This document shows positions 24,134 to 36,539 of a DNA stretch of 64,000 bases, in pieces. The stretch comes from Allium sativum (taxonomy: Eukaryota > Streptophyta > Magnoliopsida > Asparagales > Amaryllidaceae): contig CM060922.1 of assembly GCA_030737875.1 (NCBI GenBank), forward strand, positions 308,379,456 to 308,443,455. The letters run 5' to 3'. Within the stretch, counting starts at the first letter, position 1; each line of letters begins with the position of its first letter. The position numbers and the translations under genes were made by a program. The notes under the pieces are model-generated. The model searched no databases and was not told the DNA's origin. It saw only the letters and a program-made list of their open reading frames with translations.

Positions 24134-24135
<2 letters not shown>

Positions 24136-24459
24136 AGAGGAAATTGAACACTGTATATTCATACGCGTGATTTTACTTTGCCATCATGTAATAGGGTATA
24201 TAGGGATTGGTAGATGACCGGTAGACTAGGATGTATTTTCATTTCTGGTGAATTGGAAAGGGATGGCGAGCCAAAACTTAATGGCCAAGGTAATTAAAAG
24301 ACGTACAGATATTATAAATGGGAGGTGACCATTCATACTAGCTTATTATTTAAAATATAGGTTTGCAGACTTTTGGACATCATGATTTGTCTTAGAATTA
24401 ATATAAGATAAGATTTGTCAAAATCTTCGGTATGGCTATTGGCCAAGATTCCGCAGTAG

Positions 24460-24606
24460 GAGTTTGTTCACACTTTTTTAAGGAAGGTGAACATAACTCT
24501 CTTCCCTGATTGGTGGAAATCATGGAGATCCATATGGACCTCCCTGATTTCCACCAATTAGAATCGAGAATTATGTTCACCTTCCTTAAAAAATGTGAAC
24601 AAACTC
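24460..24606. mobile_element. Foldback MITE (147 bp)
   Basis: Two arms of about 70 bp are inverted copies: GAGTTTGTTCACA at the left end and TGTGAACAAACTC at the right, with the centre near GATCCATATGGA. Almost the whole element could form one hairpin. It sits in LTR B. Confidence 0.8.
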
Positions 24607-24637
24607 GGACTCAAGATTCCGTAACAAGACAACAGGT

Positions 24638-24673
24638 AGTGTGTGTGTGTTTTTTTTTTTTTTTTTTTTTTTT
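24638..24673. repeat. (GT)n-poly(T) tract
   Basis: Short GT run passing into an uninterrupted T run of about 23 bases. Confidence 0.95.
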
Positions 24674-25675
24674 GTGGAAAGGTTTGACTGTATGGAGCTG
24701 GCAAGATTTCTTTCCTGATGTAGCGATTTTTTTACTGTTTGAAAAGATAAAAGCTTATTCAAGATTTGAATAAATTCACGCAAGGTATGGGACGGATCTT
24801 AACACTTTTATTTTAGACTTGCTTAGATTTTGGTAGGATGGTTTCCCATCTAAGTCAAGCTTGTAATCTTTACAGGATCTACTTATAATAATTTTTCCTT
24901 CGTTAGTCATAGATATGCAGATTTTCTGAATAAGGAAAAATCTCAGGTACACTAAGATTTAAAATTTGACAGGGATTCGGATAAGATTATATTTATTTTA
25001 TATATTTAAGTTTCCATTCGAAATAAGAGGGGTATTTTTTGTTACGTAAGATTTCGTTCGTCTTCGAGCCACTATGGACAAAAAAAGAATACGGTCGTGT
25101 CCAACGAGGTGCCCCGATCCCAAAAACATAATAATATCGGTAGGTTAACTCATATTGTGAAATCACAAAATATTGATATAGGGTGCAAAATACTCCAAAT
25201 AAAAAGTTGCGTATTTACTAATTAAAAATTAAGTAAAATTCGTAAAATTAAATTATCACTATGTCTCAAAAGAATTTTGTCTAAATTCGAAACCGATATC
25301 TAGTTATATTAAATAACCGTTACGGTTGATAAACGATTCTATAGCAACTTTCTGAATATTTGATTTGAACATATCTTGCAATCTATAAGATGGAATCTTG
25401 GTTTTTCATTTTCATTAGAAAAATATAGTTGAACAGATTCCAATGTTTCTTGTTTCGAGGAAATTCGATTAATAACGAGTCTTGTACACTTAGTTGAAGT
25501 TCAGAACGTTAAATTACGAACTGCTGCGATATTAAGGGCTCGATTATATTTAATATATATTTTTATACGTTCAACTCCATTTTAATTAATATATAAATCC
25601 ACTTATATCACGAATTCAATATTTAAACTGATTTAAATATTCAAATACAAACCGATAAAAATGCAGGACGTTACA

Positions 25676-25961
25676 GGTTCAAAACATAGTTACATCACAA
25701 GTCTGAAATGCATAAAACCCAGTACATCAATTTAAAACTTATGTCTTGTACTAAAATCGTCAAAGTACAATAAACATGAAAAGAGCATTATCCCCAAAAC
25801 ATTAGCTATAGTAGAGAAGATACGAAATCAAGCAGTACATCTAGCAGCTCCAAGCAAAATGAAAGAAGAGTCCTGCTCAAGCTTGAGTGTTCCCACCCTG
25901 AGATCCTAGGGAGGGGAGGGGAACGGAAGAGAAAGAAAAGGAAACAAAACAGAACAAACAT
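25676..25961 (-). mobile_element. LTR family A, continuation right of insertion B
   Basis: Resumes the family-A LTR after the GGTTC target duplication. It matches, inverted, about 30,455-30,690 including the CCCACC...GAGATCC region. It is cut at 25,962 by another LTR start. Confidence 0.7.
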
Positions 25962-28396
25962 TGTAACATCCTGTATTTTTGGCAATCAAGTATTTAATAT
26001 ATTTTATTATATTAAATATTAATTTGAAATTATAAATGGATTTATAATATATAATTTGTTTATATATCGAAGATTGAACGTATATTTATATAATACGAAC
26101 TTGTAAACGTCTCGGTATTTTATAATTTACGATGTGAAATTCATGTATATCGGTACGAACATAAAACGCTCAATGAAAATTGACGATGAAATTAAGTAAT
26201 CATACGAAATAGAACGTTCATATCAATGCGTTGCTTAACTTATGATGAGGCCCGTACTTCGCACACGGGAAATTGTTCGATATATTATATTGGCTTTAAA
26301 AATGTTTTCTTTCCAAACGACCACCATTTTCGACGAAACAAGTTTTATTGGAATAAGTATAACTAGCTATTGCTAGATTTTCAGTTTGGAGCCAATTAGA
26401 GTTATTTTATCAATGTGTGTATTTTTAAAGGTGAACCGATGAATAATTAGGAATTAAAATAACGCAATTGCACAAACAGAGTATATTTACAACAAAATTA
26501 ATTTCATGGGGACCGGAACGTCAAGATGTAGCAGTACATCCATTTTCGTTGCGTTTGGAGTTGGTGTTTGGTGGTGCGTATATTTTACGTAACGATATTA
26601 TTAATAACGATTATAAACGAACATAGCTAAAATAAATCAAAATATATAATTGATACTTCAACACAAAGTTTTTAAAATATTTCCTGCCTGAGATTACCAA
26701 ACACTTTGTAATGTTACATCGCCACCCTATATTTTCACTTCAATAGCCAAACTTTTCCCTGTGTTATGCAATCTGATCAGACCATGCACGCACGCCTAAG
26801 GATAGGATGTTGAAAGCACATGCAGACCTACTACATATTAACCTTCACGCTTAAGGATAGGATGACCAAATATTGTATTTTCTTTTTTAAAAGTCCATCA
26901 CTATGTTTGTATCACATGCTTCTGCTGCACGTCCATCTTTTTTTTTTCTTTATACTCTGCAAAGCCTAAATCACTGCACATTTTATGAAGAAGATTGTCA
27001 ACGTCTACTTTCTCATCTATGAACCATCTTCTATAGACCTCCTTCCTGCTCATGTCAACATTCATGAGACAATTCATGCTGCACCTACTTTAAGCTTTAG
27101 GCAAACATCACCAACTACACTCTATCTGTACATCTATATATTTAATTAAATTTTTCTGCCTTGCCAAGCCCTTACCCCTTCTTTTCAAATACAGCTGGAG
27201 CCAGTTGCTCCGATTGAAAGAAAAACACTTTGCATGTCCTATAGCCCGTCAACTGAAAATCAAACAGCCTTTCCATCTAATCCTATATATGTAAAGGAAC
27301 CGCAATACTATTAGATGTACAGCCTGACCATATATGGTCCTCAGCTACCCTTACACATATATAGGAGGTGCGTAGTTATAAAATGGAGATTGTATTGACA
27401 AGTCAATTCAACAAACCCCAATGTTGGAACATAAAAGGTTAACGGACCAAATGTAGGAAGCTAAGTGGATGAATATGCACCGTAGTTGACGCTGAAGAAT
27501 GTAGAGGACAACATCACATGATGGGGAAGAGTATGGCTTGAGGCTGCATTACTTAAAACAACACAGTCACATGAATAATGGACATTTCATTCTGAAGCTC
27601 CCTACCTTTTGATCCCTACCTATTTTCTGCGTATTGGACTATGCACATGCTACCCTCGCATGGCTAATGAAAGACAAGGTTCCTATCCACTTCCCCCTCC
27701 TATATAAATGTTCCAATCTTCTTCCTATCCAGCGAGCTGAAACCCAATACGTAATGCCTTTCCTCCATAATAACGCATACATTTTAATTTACGTTTCTAG
27801 TTTGGGGTGAAAAACGAAGCACGATTATCATGATGGCAAGGGTAGGCGAGCTGTCACAATGGGTCAGGAATGGTTACGGTGTGTGGTGACAAGCTGATAA
27901 GGTGGGTTCTAGAATCACGTTCGAAGAAATGGATGAGCTAGAGTATGGAAAGTGAAAGGGAAATAGACGCATGGGCCGGAGAGAAGCAGTAAAAAGAGAA
28001 GAATAAAATGCAAAGCATGAAGATTGAAGAAACGTGGTACTGGCGAATGTAGATGATAAGAAGCGTGGGTACACGCATGGAAATGAGAAGGCTGCCTCGT
28101 GAGCAGATGGGGGAGGTTACGCGTTGAAAGAGATAATAAGTGGGTTCAAAGAAATAGTAGGAAGTTGGCATGTTTTCTACTGGGAGCATGTTGCGTGAGC
28201 AATTAGGGGGTGATGAGTGACCGTGTATTTCGGTTTCAGCAGAAGGACAATATTTCAAAGAAGAAAAGCAGCAGGAATTGAGGTAATTTGAAGAAATAAA
28301 GTGAATATGGTGCGTGATTATTGCGTAGTTGAAATAGTGGAATGAGGAGATGCAACGACGGAAAACTGTAGCGCAGAGGTTAAATAACAAAATTAT
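25962..28396 (+). mobile_element. Probable LTR family B'' (plus strand), left part
   Basis: Begins TGTAACATCCTGTATTTTT, which resembles the reverse complement of the right end of LTR B (TGTAACGTCCTGCATTTTT). It therefore looks like the U3 start of a plus-oriented relative. A candidate TATA box lies at 27,699-27,708. Minus-strand frames here (27,938-28,444, 168 codons; 27,874-28,074) have no recognisable domain and mirror a purine-rich plus strand. The assignment beyond the first 150 bp is inference. Confidence 0.4.
27699..27708 (+). promoter_or_regulatory. Candidate LTR TATA box
   Basis: CCTATATAAAT in a C/T-rich setting, followed 20-40 bases downstream by a CCAATCTTCTTCC pyrimidine patch like a plant transcription start. 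Its plus orientation agrees with the inferred direction of the enclosing LTR. Confidence 0.4.
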
Positions 28397-28399
28397 TTT

Positions 28400-28800
28400 G
28401 ACATGACTATGAATTGGATCTAAGCCTATGACTAATATTGACATTTCCTAATCAATTCTATTATCACATGTTTATCAGATCTAAGCCTATGACTATGAAT
28501 AATGGACATTTCCTCAGTTTTCTTAGATCCATTCTCTGTGAGTCTACATTATTTTTATATATGAATACTTAAAAGTTAATATTGACATGATATGAATTGG
28601 ATCTAAGCCTATGACTAATTGAATCATATCAGATCTGCCATAATTTGAGTATCTAAGTAATTTTGACATGACTATGAATTGGATCTAAGCCTGTTTGTAT
28701 ATCTAATTCACTGATTAGATCTCATCATGCCTATTTATGATCATGACACTATGCCTAATCAATTCTATTATCACATGTTTATCAGATCTGTTCCTATATG
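28400..28800. repeat. Dispersed-tandem repeats of GAATTGGATCTAAGCC
   Basis: At least four partial copies of a roughly 35-45 bp motif (TGACATGACTATGAATTGG, ATCTAAGCCTATGACTA, CTATTATCACATGTTTATCAG) in shuffled order within LTR A'. Confidence 0.75.
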
Positions 28801-29226
28801 CCTATCTTGTCATCATGCCCAATTTTGTCACTATATGTTATTAGTTGTTATGCCTATTCCTGCCATCATATGACAATCTTGTTATTATGTTTATTTTTGT
28901 TCTCTTCCCTTCTTCTTTTCCCTTTTTATTTTATAGCCAGGCTACCTTTGAGCCTAGGCATACTGCTGAAATATGTGAATGCATGAAATTGGGAACGAGG
29001 GGAAAAACATTAAAATTGGAGCATAACTTGTATTTGAAAATTTGGGCATAACTTGAATTAAATATATGAATATGGATTTAGGGCATAAATCAAATTGTGG
29101 TTTAGATCTTAATTTGGATCATATGGTACATGTTGAATTTGACTCGGAAAATGGGCATGAAATCCTATAATGAAATAGGGATAATTGTAAATAGTGAAAA
29201 TGCCTAAATTTACATTAATTAGAAAC

Positions 29227-29465
29227 TGTAACCGCGCTTAGACACGAGGTTAGATTATACTTTGGTAGAAGTCTGTCCGGACCCGACCGGCATATCCAAC
29301 GACCACAAGAAGTTAATCTAAGGTGAGGGGTCTAAGTGCATAAACATGTAGCGTGCTGAGACATGAGGTTAAGTCCGACTTGTGGAAGAAGTCTGCCCGG
29401 ACCTGCTCGGCATATCCAGCATCAACAAGTGGTAGGCTTAATGTGGGATGTCTAGCACATTATAA
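29227..29465. repeat. Tandem duplication of about 118 bp in LTR A'
   Basis: Two adjacent, diverged units share CGCGCTTAGACACGAGGTTA / CGTGCTGAGACATGAGGTTA, GAAGTCTGYCCGGACC and GGCATATCCARC. No coding frame. Confidence 0.8.
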
Positions 29466-30825
29466 CCATAAATGAATATATGGTAATGAACTTGAATACT
29501 TAACCTGGTTGAATCCATAGGGATTGTATGAACATGTTAACTTAAGTAGGGGTTAAGTAAACTTGCTTGAAACAGTGGGAGGATTAAGTATATCTTTGGG
29601 TGGTGGGTAATATTTATATATATATCCCCACAAACTTAACCTAAAGGGTTATGCAATTTTTTTACACTGGTATGTAATAACCTATGGAAATCCCAGTAGT
29701 GGGGATGTAAGCATATGGGGAAGCTTGTATCATCTTGTGTACGAGACTCGTTTCAGTCAGTAACCCACATATAGGTACCAAACGAGTACTTCGAACTAGG
29801 TCGGAGTCGAGGCACGCTTACTGGGATGATTGTAAGAGATCCAATCAAAGGGGTGGTGTGGGCGGCGCATTCCGACGGGGTCATGTGCGTGCATGGGTCC
29901 GGACAGGGGAGGATTAAGACGTCGTGACACCTGTAGATATGGTTTTGCACATCCTGAAAATAAAGGGTTGCCACTTTAGGAAGTGATACGTCCTACTGTA
30001 GGGCCAGCACAGGGTATCTACGTAGTAGGGAGCCGATCGATTGGGTAGTAATTAGGGTACATCTAGACTCTGGTATGTTTAGGACCCGTTATTATCCTTA
30101 GGGGTAACACCGGTATGATCAGTTGATTTGCCTGTTAATTGTATGGGGTTAAACCTCTCACTAGAATTACGCCTAAGTCTACCATCTTATATTTGTTTGG
30201 GATCATCTCATTCATATGATACTAGTATTGGTGCAGAGAAAGAGAAAAGTATTAGAGAAGCGCTATACATATATGTTCTATTCCGCTTTTGTTGTCACCT
30301 TGTCATACCTGCCTTATATGTTGTTTTCCTTTTATCCAACTTATATGCTTGTCTTGATGCTTTTACTTATTTATATGCTAAAAGTAACTAGACTTTCCAG
30401 ACTTTATGTCTGACCCACTTTGTTTCCTCTTCTTTCTCTTGCGTTCCCCCCAGATTCTCAAGGTGGGAATACTCAGGCTTGATCAGGATTCTGCTTTCAT
30501 TTTGCTTGGAGCTGCTTAGATTTACTGCTTGATTTCGTCCCTTCTCTACTACGGCTATGTTTTTGGGGATTATGCTCTTTTTATGTTTATTTTACTTTGA
30601 TGATTTAAGTACAAGGCAGAAGTTTTAAGTTGATGTACTGGGTTTTATGTATTTCAGGCTTATGAAGTAAGTATGTTTTGAACCACGATGTTTTGTGCTT
30701 AATAAGATTTTAAATTGACATTTCATATATGTCTTGTAATATTTCTGTTTCGGTTTACCTATAACGCTTCACGAAACTTAATGCATTCTCTTAATGAGTG
30801 ACATTAATGGATATGCGGTATCACA

Positions 30826-31212
30826 GTAAATGTTAATAGAAATTATTTTCGGAAAATCAGATAAGAAATTAAGGTATTAGTTTGGAAATGAATAGTTAAG
30901 ATATTAATAAATGAACTATTAAATGTTTTATAAATTAATTTTGTATGTAAATAGGATTTGAAAGCAAGTGAGCAGATAATAACCTAACGATTAATAACTA
31001 GGATTAATTTTTCTTAAAGAAACAATTAGATTGGGTTATATGGAAATTGATTATTATTTGGTTAATAATAATCAAGGTAAATGTGATGAATTAAATAAAT
31101 TATATTTTTTGAAATAGATGGGCCAATCGGAATGGATTAACAAGTCAGTTGTGTAAAGTTGAATGAGTTAACTGCTTAAATGGTATGTTATAAATTAATA
31201 TAATGGAAGTTT
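30826..31212 (+). mobile_element. LTR family B'', middle part
   Basis: AT-rich stretch between LTR A' and the solo LTR E. It is inferred to belong to the same plus-oriented LTR that ends at 35,536. No gene seen. Confidence 0.4.
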
Positions 31213-33619
31213 TGTGACGGCCCGCCCCGAACCAGTCGACATTTCCCCGAAATGCGTTGTGCCAATGTCCAACTAGCACGAAACGGTCGTCAAAACAAAG
31301 GGTTTTGAAACTATGAACCACCAAAAAGAACCTATAGTATATCTCACAACACATGGAATAAAATATAATAATAACATAATTTGGTATAAAACATGTAAGA
31401 TAGTGTATAAGCTGAAAACTAAACCATCATAGCAGCGAAATCAATAATACATCTTATGATCCAAACCATTATTACAACTTCCAAATACTGTCTCAAAAGC
31501 AAAATAGAAAAGGTACACTACTAATGCCCATAGTAGTGACTAGCAACAACACAGGGAGAATATATGTAAATAGTTCGTGGAAGCCTTCTGCTCGCCTCTG
31601 GACAGCTACTCGTGCATAACCACCTAACTTGTCTCTAGTCTGCTCGTTTAGGAGCACCCAGAGTAATAAGAAGTGACATAAAACTCTAGGTCAGACAAAA
31701 GTCTGGCATGAGCGATAGCAGCAAAATAAAACAATAACAGGTATAAATGATCATACCTGAACCTGGACCTACAACCAAAGATTTGGCACAACAAGATATA
31801 CAGTACTATAAGGTAACACCAACATAAAGTATAAGGTGGAAGTGTGCATGTCATGGTGGTAGCAAATGTAAAACATAGCAATCAACCTCACATCTCTCAC
31901 TCAGTGCGTAAAACATACGATATCCACCATTTTGATCACCAAATCCTTTCCTACGACCACTTGCCCTTGGGAGTCTTAATGGCCCCATTGCGCTGGTCTA
32001 TAGCCACTAATCCTTTACTACGATCACTTTTCCCTTGAGAGTCCTAATGGTCCCATTGCACTGATCCATAGCCATGATATGATCACCTTGCCCTTTGGAG
32101 TCTTAATGACCCCATTACGCTGATCCATATCCAGTAATCCATCTCTTAGTGGTGAACCAAAGCTATAGATATCGATAACCCCTTTGCACACATCCCGCAG
32201 CAAAGCCCAACTCATGAAGTTAACTCGTCGGTTCCTATCTGGATCCTAAGTTCCAACTCCTTATTTGGACTACCTTTGCATCTCGGGTTTGGTCTCCTCC
32301 AGTTCGCACTTCAGTTTCCATTCGGTTCGCGATACACAAGCGGCTCGCAATTCATGAGAATGCTCGGCTCGTGACCCCATTCGGGTCGAGGTCCTCCTTT
32401 GCTCGGGTCGTTACCCTAGTTTCTGGTCGTGGGTGCACTCGTTCGTGGTCAGGTTTCGTGACTCTGGCTCATGAGTCTTTGGTCAGCTCATGATCTTCAG
32501 GGCGATCGTCAAGTGGATGCTTCCCTGCTCGAGAGTGGGTTCGGCTCATGGAGGTGAGCTTGAGTTGGGGTCGGTTCGTGAGGGGTACTCCATGATCGAG
32601 GGGGGTCTGACCAATTTCCTGCAACTTTTCCAACAAGCTATTTATGCCATAAGATGGCGTTTTCGACCATTATAACTTTTCCGTGCAATCACAAATTATA
32701 CCAAACAGTAATAGCAACATATAGAACCAACCATAAACATCAAAACAATGAATTAACATGTAATTATAGATTAAACATACCCAAAACCATGGTTTTCCCC
32801 TTAATCCCTTAACCATGTTTTAACAATAAGATTAGCAAACTTAATTCAATCTTTTACCAGTGACATAAAATAATATTTCAGAATTTATGCATATTTTTCC
32901 ATATTTTTCTGAGGTGTAATTTCGCTAATTATCACTAATCACTCTAATTAGCCATAATTAGTGAATAAACATGCTAATCACTCACCTTAGCTACAAATAA
33001 ATTTCAGATCTGAAAATATCTCTAATTTGGTTTGAATCACAATGCAACACAGTAGCTCTACCTCCAATTTGATGTTAATTTGCGTTGATTTGATGTTGAT
33101 TAGCTTAATATTGGATTAGAAAGTGATTAGGAGGTAGTTTAAAATGTGGAGGTCATTACTAGGGTTAGAGGAAGATAAGTGGTGGCTAGTAAAATGAAAA
33201 TGAATCATCCTCTAACTCTTTTCGGCCCTCCCATAACCATAATCCCAAAATGGATTATGGACCTGACCACTAATTACACAATTAAGCCCGATTGAGCTGT
33301 TTTTTCATCTTTAAACCTTACTTCAGCCATATCTCCCAAATGGTAAGTCTCTTTGATTATTGTGACCATTTTACAGATAGATAAACCATCATCCGAATCT
33401 AATGGAAGTAGTTTCAAATCAAAACTCCTTACCAATCAAAAGTTATAGAAGAAACAAGATTCGCCAGGGGCAAAATGGTCATTTAAAATTCGGAAAAAAT
33501 CGTAAACATGGGAAATGACCCCAATAATAGTTCCCTAAAGTTACACGACCATATGACTTCATATGAAAATATGATAAATATTTTACGATCCTCCGATATG
33601 TAGAATGCGGGTCGTTACA
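31213..33619 (-). mobile_element. Solo LTR, family E
   Basis: Begins TGTGACGGCCCG and ends CGGGTCGTTACA. The flanking 5-mers AGTTT and AGTAT agree at 4 of 5 positions. Sense strand is inferred to be minus. It shares the GGAGCACCCAGAGT...GGTCAGAC module (31,650-31,700) with the other LTRs here. It includes a tandem repeat at 31,939-32,135 and a GC-richer block (32,330-32,600) with repeated GGCTCGTGA/TTCGGGTCG motifs. Short frames inside are not genes. Confidence 0.7.
31939..32135. repeat. Three tandem units of about 62-66 bp in LTR E
   Basis: Units share ACGACCACTT/ACGATCACTT, CCCTTGRGAGTC, TAATGGYCCCATTGC and CTGATCCATAGCC. Confidence 0.8.
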
Positions 33620-35536
33620 AGTATATTCAGTCTTAAATTTTAGTTATTAGTTAAATGAATTTTTAAGCACATTTATATTATATATATATATATAAGTAAG
33701 TTTAAATTGAATTCTTTTGGAATTCTATTTAATTAAATTTCCTAAATCTTAGTTGGACAAAGACGCTAAGAACTAGGTTTCATAAAATATGTTAAGAACC
33801 AGGAGTAAATGAGTAAAAGTGGAATAATGTTGAATATTATTATATTAAAATAAGAAAAGGGAAATATTTTTCGAATCAGCAGTTTTAATATTTAATTAAC
33901 GACTGGTTAATTAAAGAGGCTTAATGATGCTGTGTATTGAATTAGTGAGTTGTTTTATTTTTATGGATGAATGGTTGTTTATTTGAAAGTTTAATAACCG
34001 ACTATCAAATCTGGCCAATATGATTGTTTGTACGGAAAGACAGGGATCGAATTTATATTCAAAAACCATTCCGACCAGTAAATATGTGAAGATATCAGAT
34101 GTTGATTAAAGATGAAGCAATTGAAGACCGCTGATCTTCATGAGCGGAAGAGCTACTTGATGAATTTATCTGGTAGCTGCCAGATATATTATGACTTGTG
34201 ATTCTATCGTAAGTGAAATCTACAGATTGTAAGGACTACTCGCTACTAATCCATAGGATGATACCTAGGATGTGGTAGAAGGGTGCCTTCGGTTCCCTGG
34301 ATGACTTGTATGGATGGATGTCTAACAGAGCATTTCCAAAGGATCACGTACATTAATTTCTATAAATGTACTTCTGTTGGTGGCGGAGAAATTCGTTTCT
34401 CTTAGTGTAAACACCCAGAGTATTTTTGTGGACGTCAATTAGTGATATCTGACGATGTGGCATTCAAAGTGAATGGTGGCCAAATGTTATGAAAGAAGAT
34501 TTATAACCTCAAGCATCAGCAACCGGGAAATGGCAAAAATCGGGTAGGTCGCATGGCTAAGTGGGTCGCTCCCAATTATGGTGTATTTTCACCATCTAGA
34601 GAATATTCATATTTGTTACTTCTTTTCATTTTTGTATCTCCCTGGAACTACGGTGGTCGCGACAAAAAGCCATGTGGTGACAATACATTTAGTACTCTCA
34701 AGCGTAGTGAGGGGTCGGTCATGTTTGGCCTGGGTTGCAAGATGTTCTTGTTGAACCCAGTGTATTCCTCTCTAGAGATACACTGTCGGAAGGTAGTCCC
34801 ATACCATGCCAGGAAATTCGTTCTCTAATAAGAGCCCGCAGTTTTGATTGTATACTATGTTTGTAGAGCGTGAGATGCAAGCATTCTGCTAGATTATTAT
34901 TTATTTGTATGTAGACATTATTATAATGTTAGAAAAGATATGGATTTCGAAAATATTTTGGGTTATCGTGAGGTAAAAACAGTCCGTATTTATATGTGGA
35001 TTTGTTCTTACGATTATCCTTTTCTTTCGAAAAGATTTTGACTTTAAAATCAAGTTGTGTGATACCTTTAAACAGTGAGTTTCTCACTCTGATTCAACAG
35101 ATTGATCCGGCGTTTGTAATGCTCGGGTTAGATCGAGTTTTACCGGTTTAGGTTATTGGATGCAGTGAAGAGACTAGTTGGAAGAGTTCAGACGTATGAT
35201 ATTATATAGTATTATTCCACTTTTGTACTTGTATATGAGGACAGGTTGTTATAACTATCCAGCAGTGTGATGTATTCTAATGATTGTCGATATTTTTCAA
35301 GCTCTCAATAAATATTTATATCTATATTATATTTTGTTCCGCTGCGATGTGAGACTCTGTTCTGTGTTGGATCTTCTTCTACTTCTATTATAATATTTAT
35401 TTCTTTCTTATCTCACCATCTAAATTCTTTCTAATAACTATCTGGTGCTTTCGATACTTGATTTTTAGCAAGTAATACGGGATTATATATTATTGTCGGA
35501 ATTCGGGCGTCGAATTCTTTTTACCGGGTCGTTACA
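33620..35536 (+). mobile_element. LTR family B'', right end
   Basis: Ends ACCGGGTCGTTACA. Within it, 34,553-34,828 (plus) and 19,605-19,889 (minus, inside LTR B) give similar short frames (for example TLKRSEGSVMF against TLKRNEWSVMC, both followed by GCKMFL.NP). This shows the two LTRs are homologous and inverted. The bases after 35,536 (TTTAT) do not match those before 25,962 (AACAT), so the element's history includes a rearrangement or my left border is wrong. Confidence 0.65.
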
Positions 35537-35879
35537 TTTATAAAGTTTTAATATATATATATATATATATGTATAAGTTTATAATATATAGTATTATAGT
35601 TTTGTATTTTTATAGTTTTAAATCTTATAACTTTATATATACGTTTATATAATATATTACTATGTTTCCATATGATTTTACACTTTAGAATATTCATTTA
35701 AATTACAAAGTTTTGATTCAAGAATTTCTAGAATAATATATATGTTTAAACACTTAAAAAATGGTTTTAAAAATAAAAATATTAGACATATGTCGACATA
35801 CATAATTAGACATGTTGACATATAACTGTCATATTTTTATTTTCAAAGGACGTGTCTTTTCACTATTTCAAATGCTTTA

Positions 35880-36350
35880 GAAACGTTGCAACCTTTGGGA
35901 CACTATAAATAGGGTCTGTATTCGAATTTTTAATCATTACTTCTTCTCCATTTTCACCCCTTTACTTACCACCATTAATATTCATTATTTTCTTGATTTC
36001 TACACTTATGCATTGTCGATTTCTGCTTAAATTATATCAAACTTCTTCTCTTCTCAATCCCTATCAAATACTCTCTGAATTGAAGTGCAATTGAAGAATT
36101 ATAGGGTTGTTGTAATCGTTTGGAAATTATTTGGGAAAGGGTGTATTCCTTATAGCCCTAAAATCAAGGAAAGGGAGCGGTGTTAACCTTGTAGCCGTGA
36201 AATCAAGAATGGTGGAATCGGTGTTAATTTTGTATCCATAAAATCAAGGGTGTTGTACTTGGATGTTGATAATAATAAAACTCTGTGCAATCCAGGAATG
36301 CGTGGAACCGGACCTAGGAGTAATCCGAACTAGTATAAAATCAGGTGTTT
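35880..36350 (+). mobile_element. Possible Ty1/copia LTR fragment
   Basis: A TATA box (CTATAAATAGGG near 35,903) is followed by a pyrimidine-rich leader. Repeated motifs CCCTAAAATCAAGG / CCGTGAAATCAAG / CCATAAAATCAAGG follow. The end, GGAACCGGACCTAGGAGTAATCCGAAC with ..AGTATAAAATC, recalls the 3' part of plant copia LTRs. No partner LTR or internal domain was found. A 5' UTR of a lost gene is an alternative. Confidence 0.4.
36170..36260. repeat. Three short direct repeats in the copia-like leader
   Basis: Three spaced copies of an AAATCAAGG-centred motif about 40-45 bp apart, within the possible copia LTR. Confidence 0.6.
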
Positions 36351-36539
36351 TCTTTCTTTTTCTGCATTTTATATTTATCTATTTCTGTGTCTGTGATTGT
36401 TTCTGTGTTTGTGGCCATCTCTGTGTGATAATCATTGTGTGATTCATACAGTAGATCAATTAAGTTTAAGATTTTCATAAATTCCTTATAAACACTATGC
36501 ACCCCCTCTAGTGTTTGTTTTGCCTTAAGATCCTTAATT

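Larger units (their letters stand above)
18951..25675 (-). mobile_element. Long solo LTR, family B, with nested insertions
   Basis: Runs from TGTAATGATC to GGACGTTACA, flanked by a perfect 5-bp target-site duplication GGTTC (18,946-18,950 and 25,676-25,680). By comparison with the oriented element at 46,643, its sense strand is minus. No primer-binding site, polypurine tract or gag-pol is visible, so it is best read as a solo LTR enlarged by insertions: a LINE at 23,902-24,133 and a foldback MITE at 24,460-24,606. The central part (22,750-23,730) is C/T-rich on the plus strand. Its short open frames (18,928-19,398; 19,605-19,889; 22,955-23,415) have no recognisable domain. Confidence 0.8.
28397..30825 (+). 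mobile_element. LTR family A', plus orientation (left border approximate)
   Basis: Ends GGTATCACA at 30,825. The last 370 bp are the inverse of the family-A pieces at 18,799-18,950 and 25,676-25,920. They are uninterrupted where A is split, giving the empty site of insertion B. It contains repeated GAATTGGATCTAAGCCTATGAC motifs (28,400-28,800) and a tandem duplication at 29,227-29,465. Frames such as 29,735-29,917 and 30,128-30,391 have no recognisable domain. No convincing target-site duplication was found. Confidence 0.65.

Noticed and set aside
27938..28444. 168-codon minus-strand open frame, the longest in the window
   Set aside because: Biased to S/F/Y/I/L/C, with no domain, signal or homologous frame in the related LTR. 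It mirrors a purine-rich plus strand inside an LTR.
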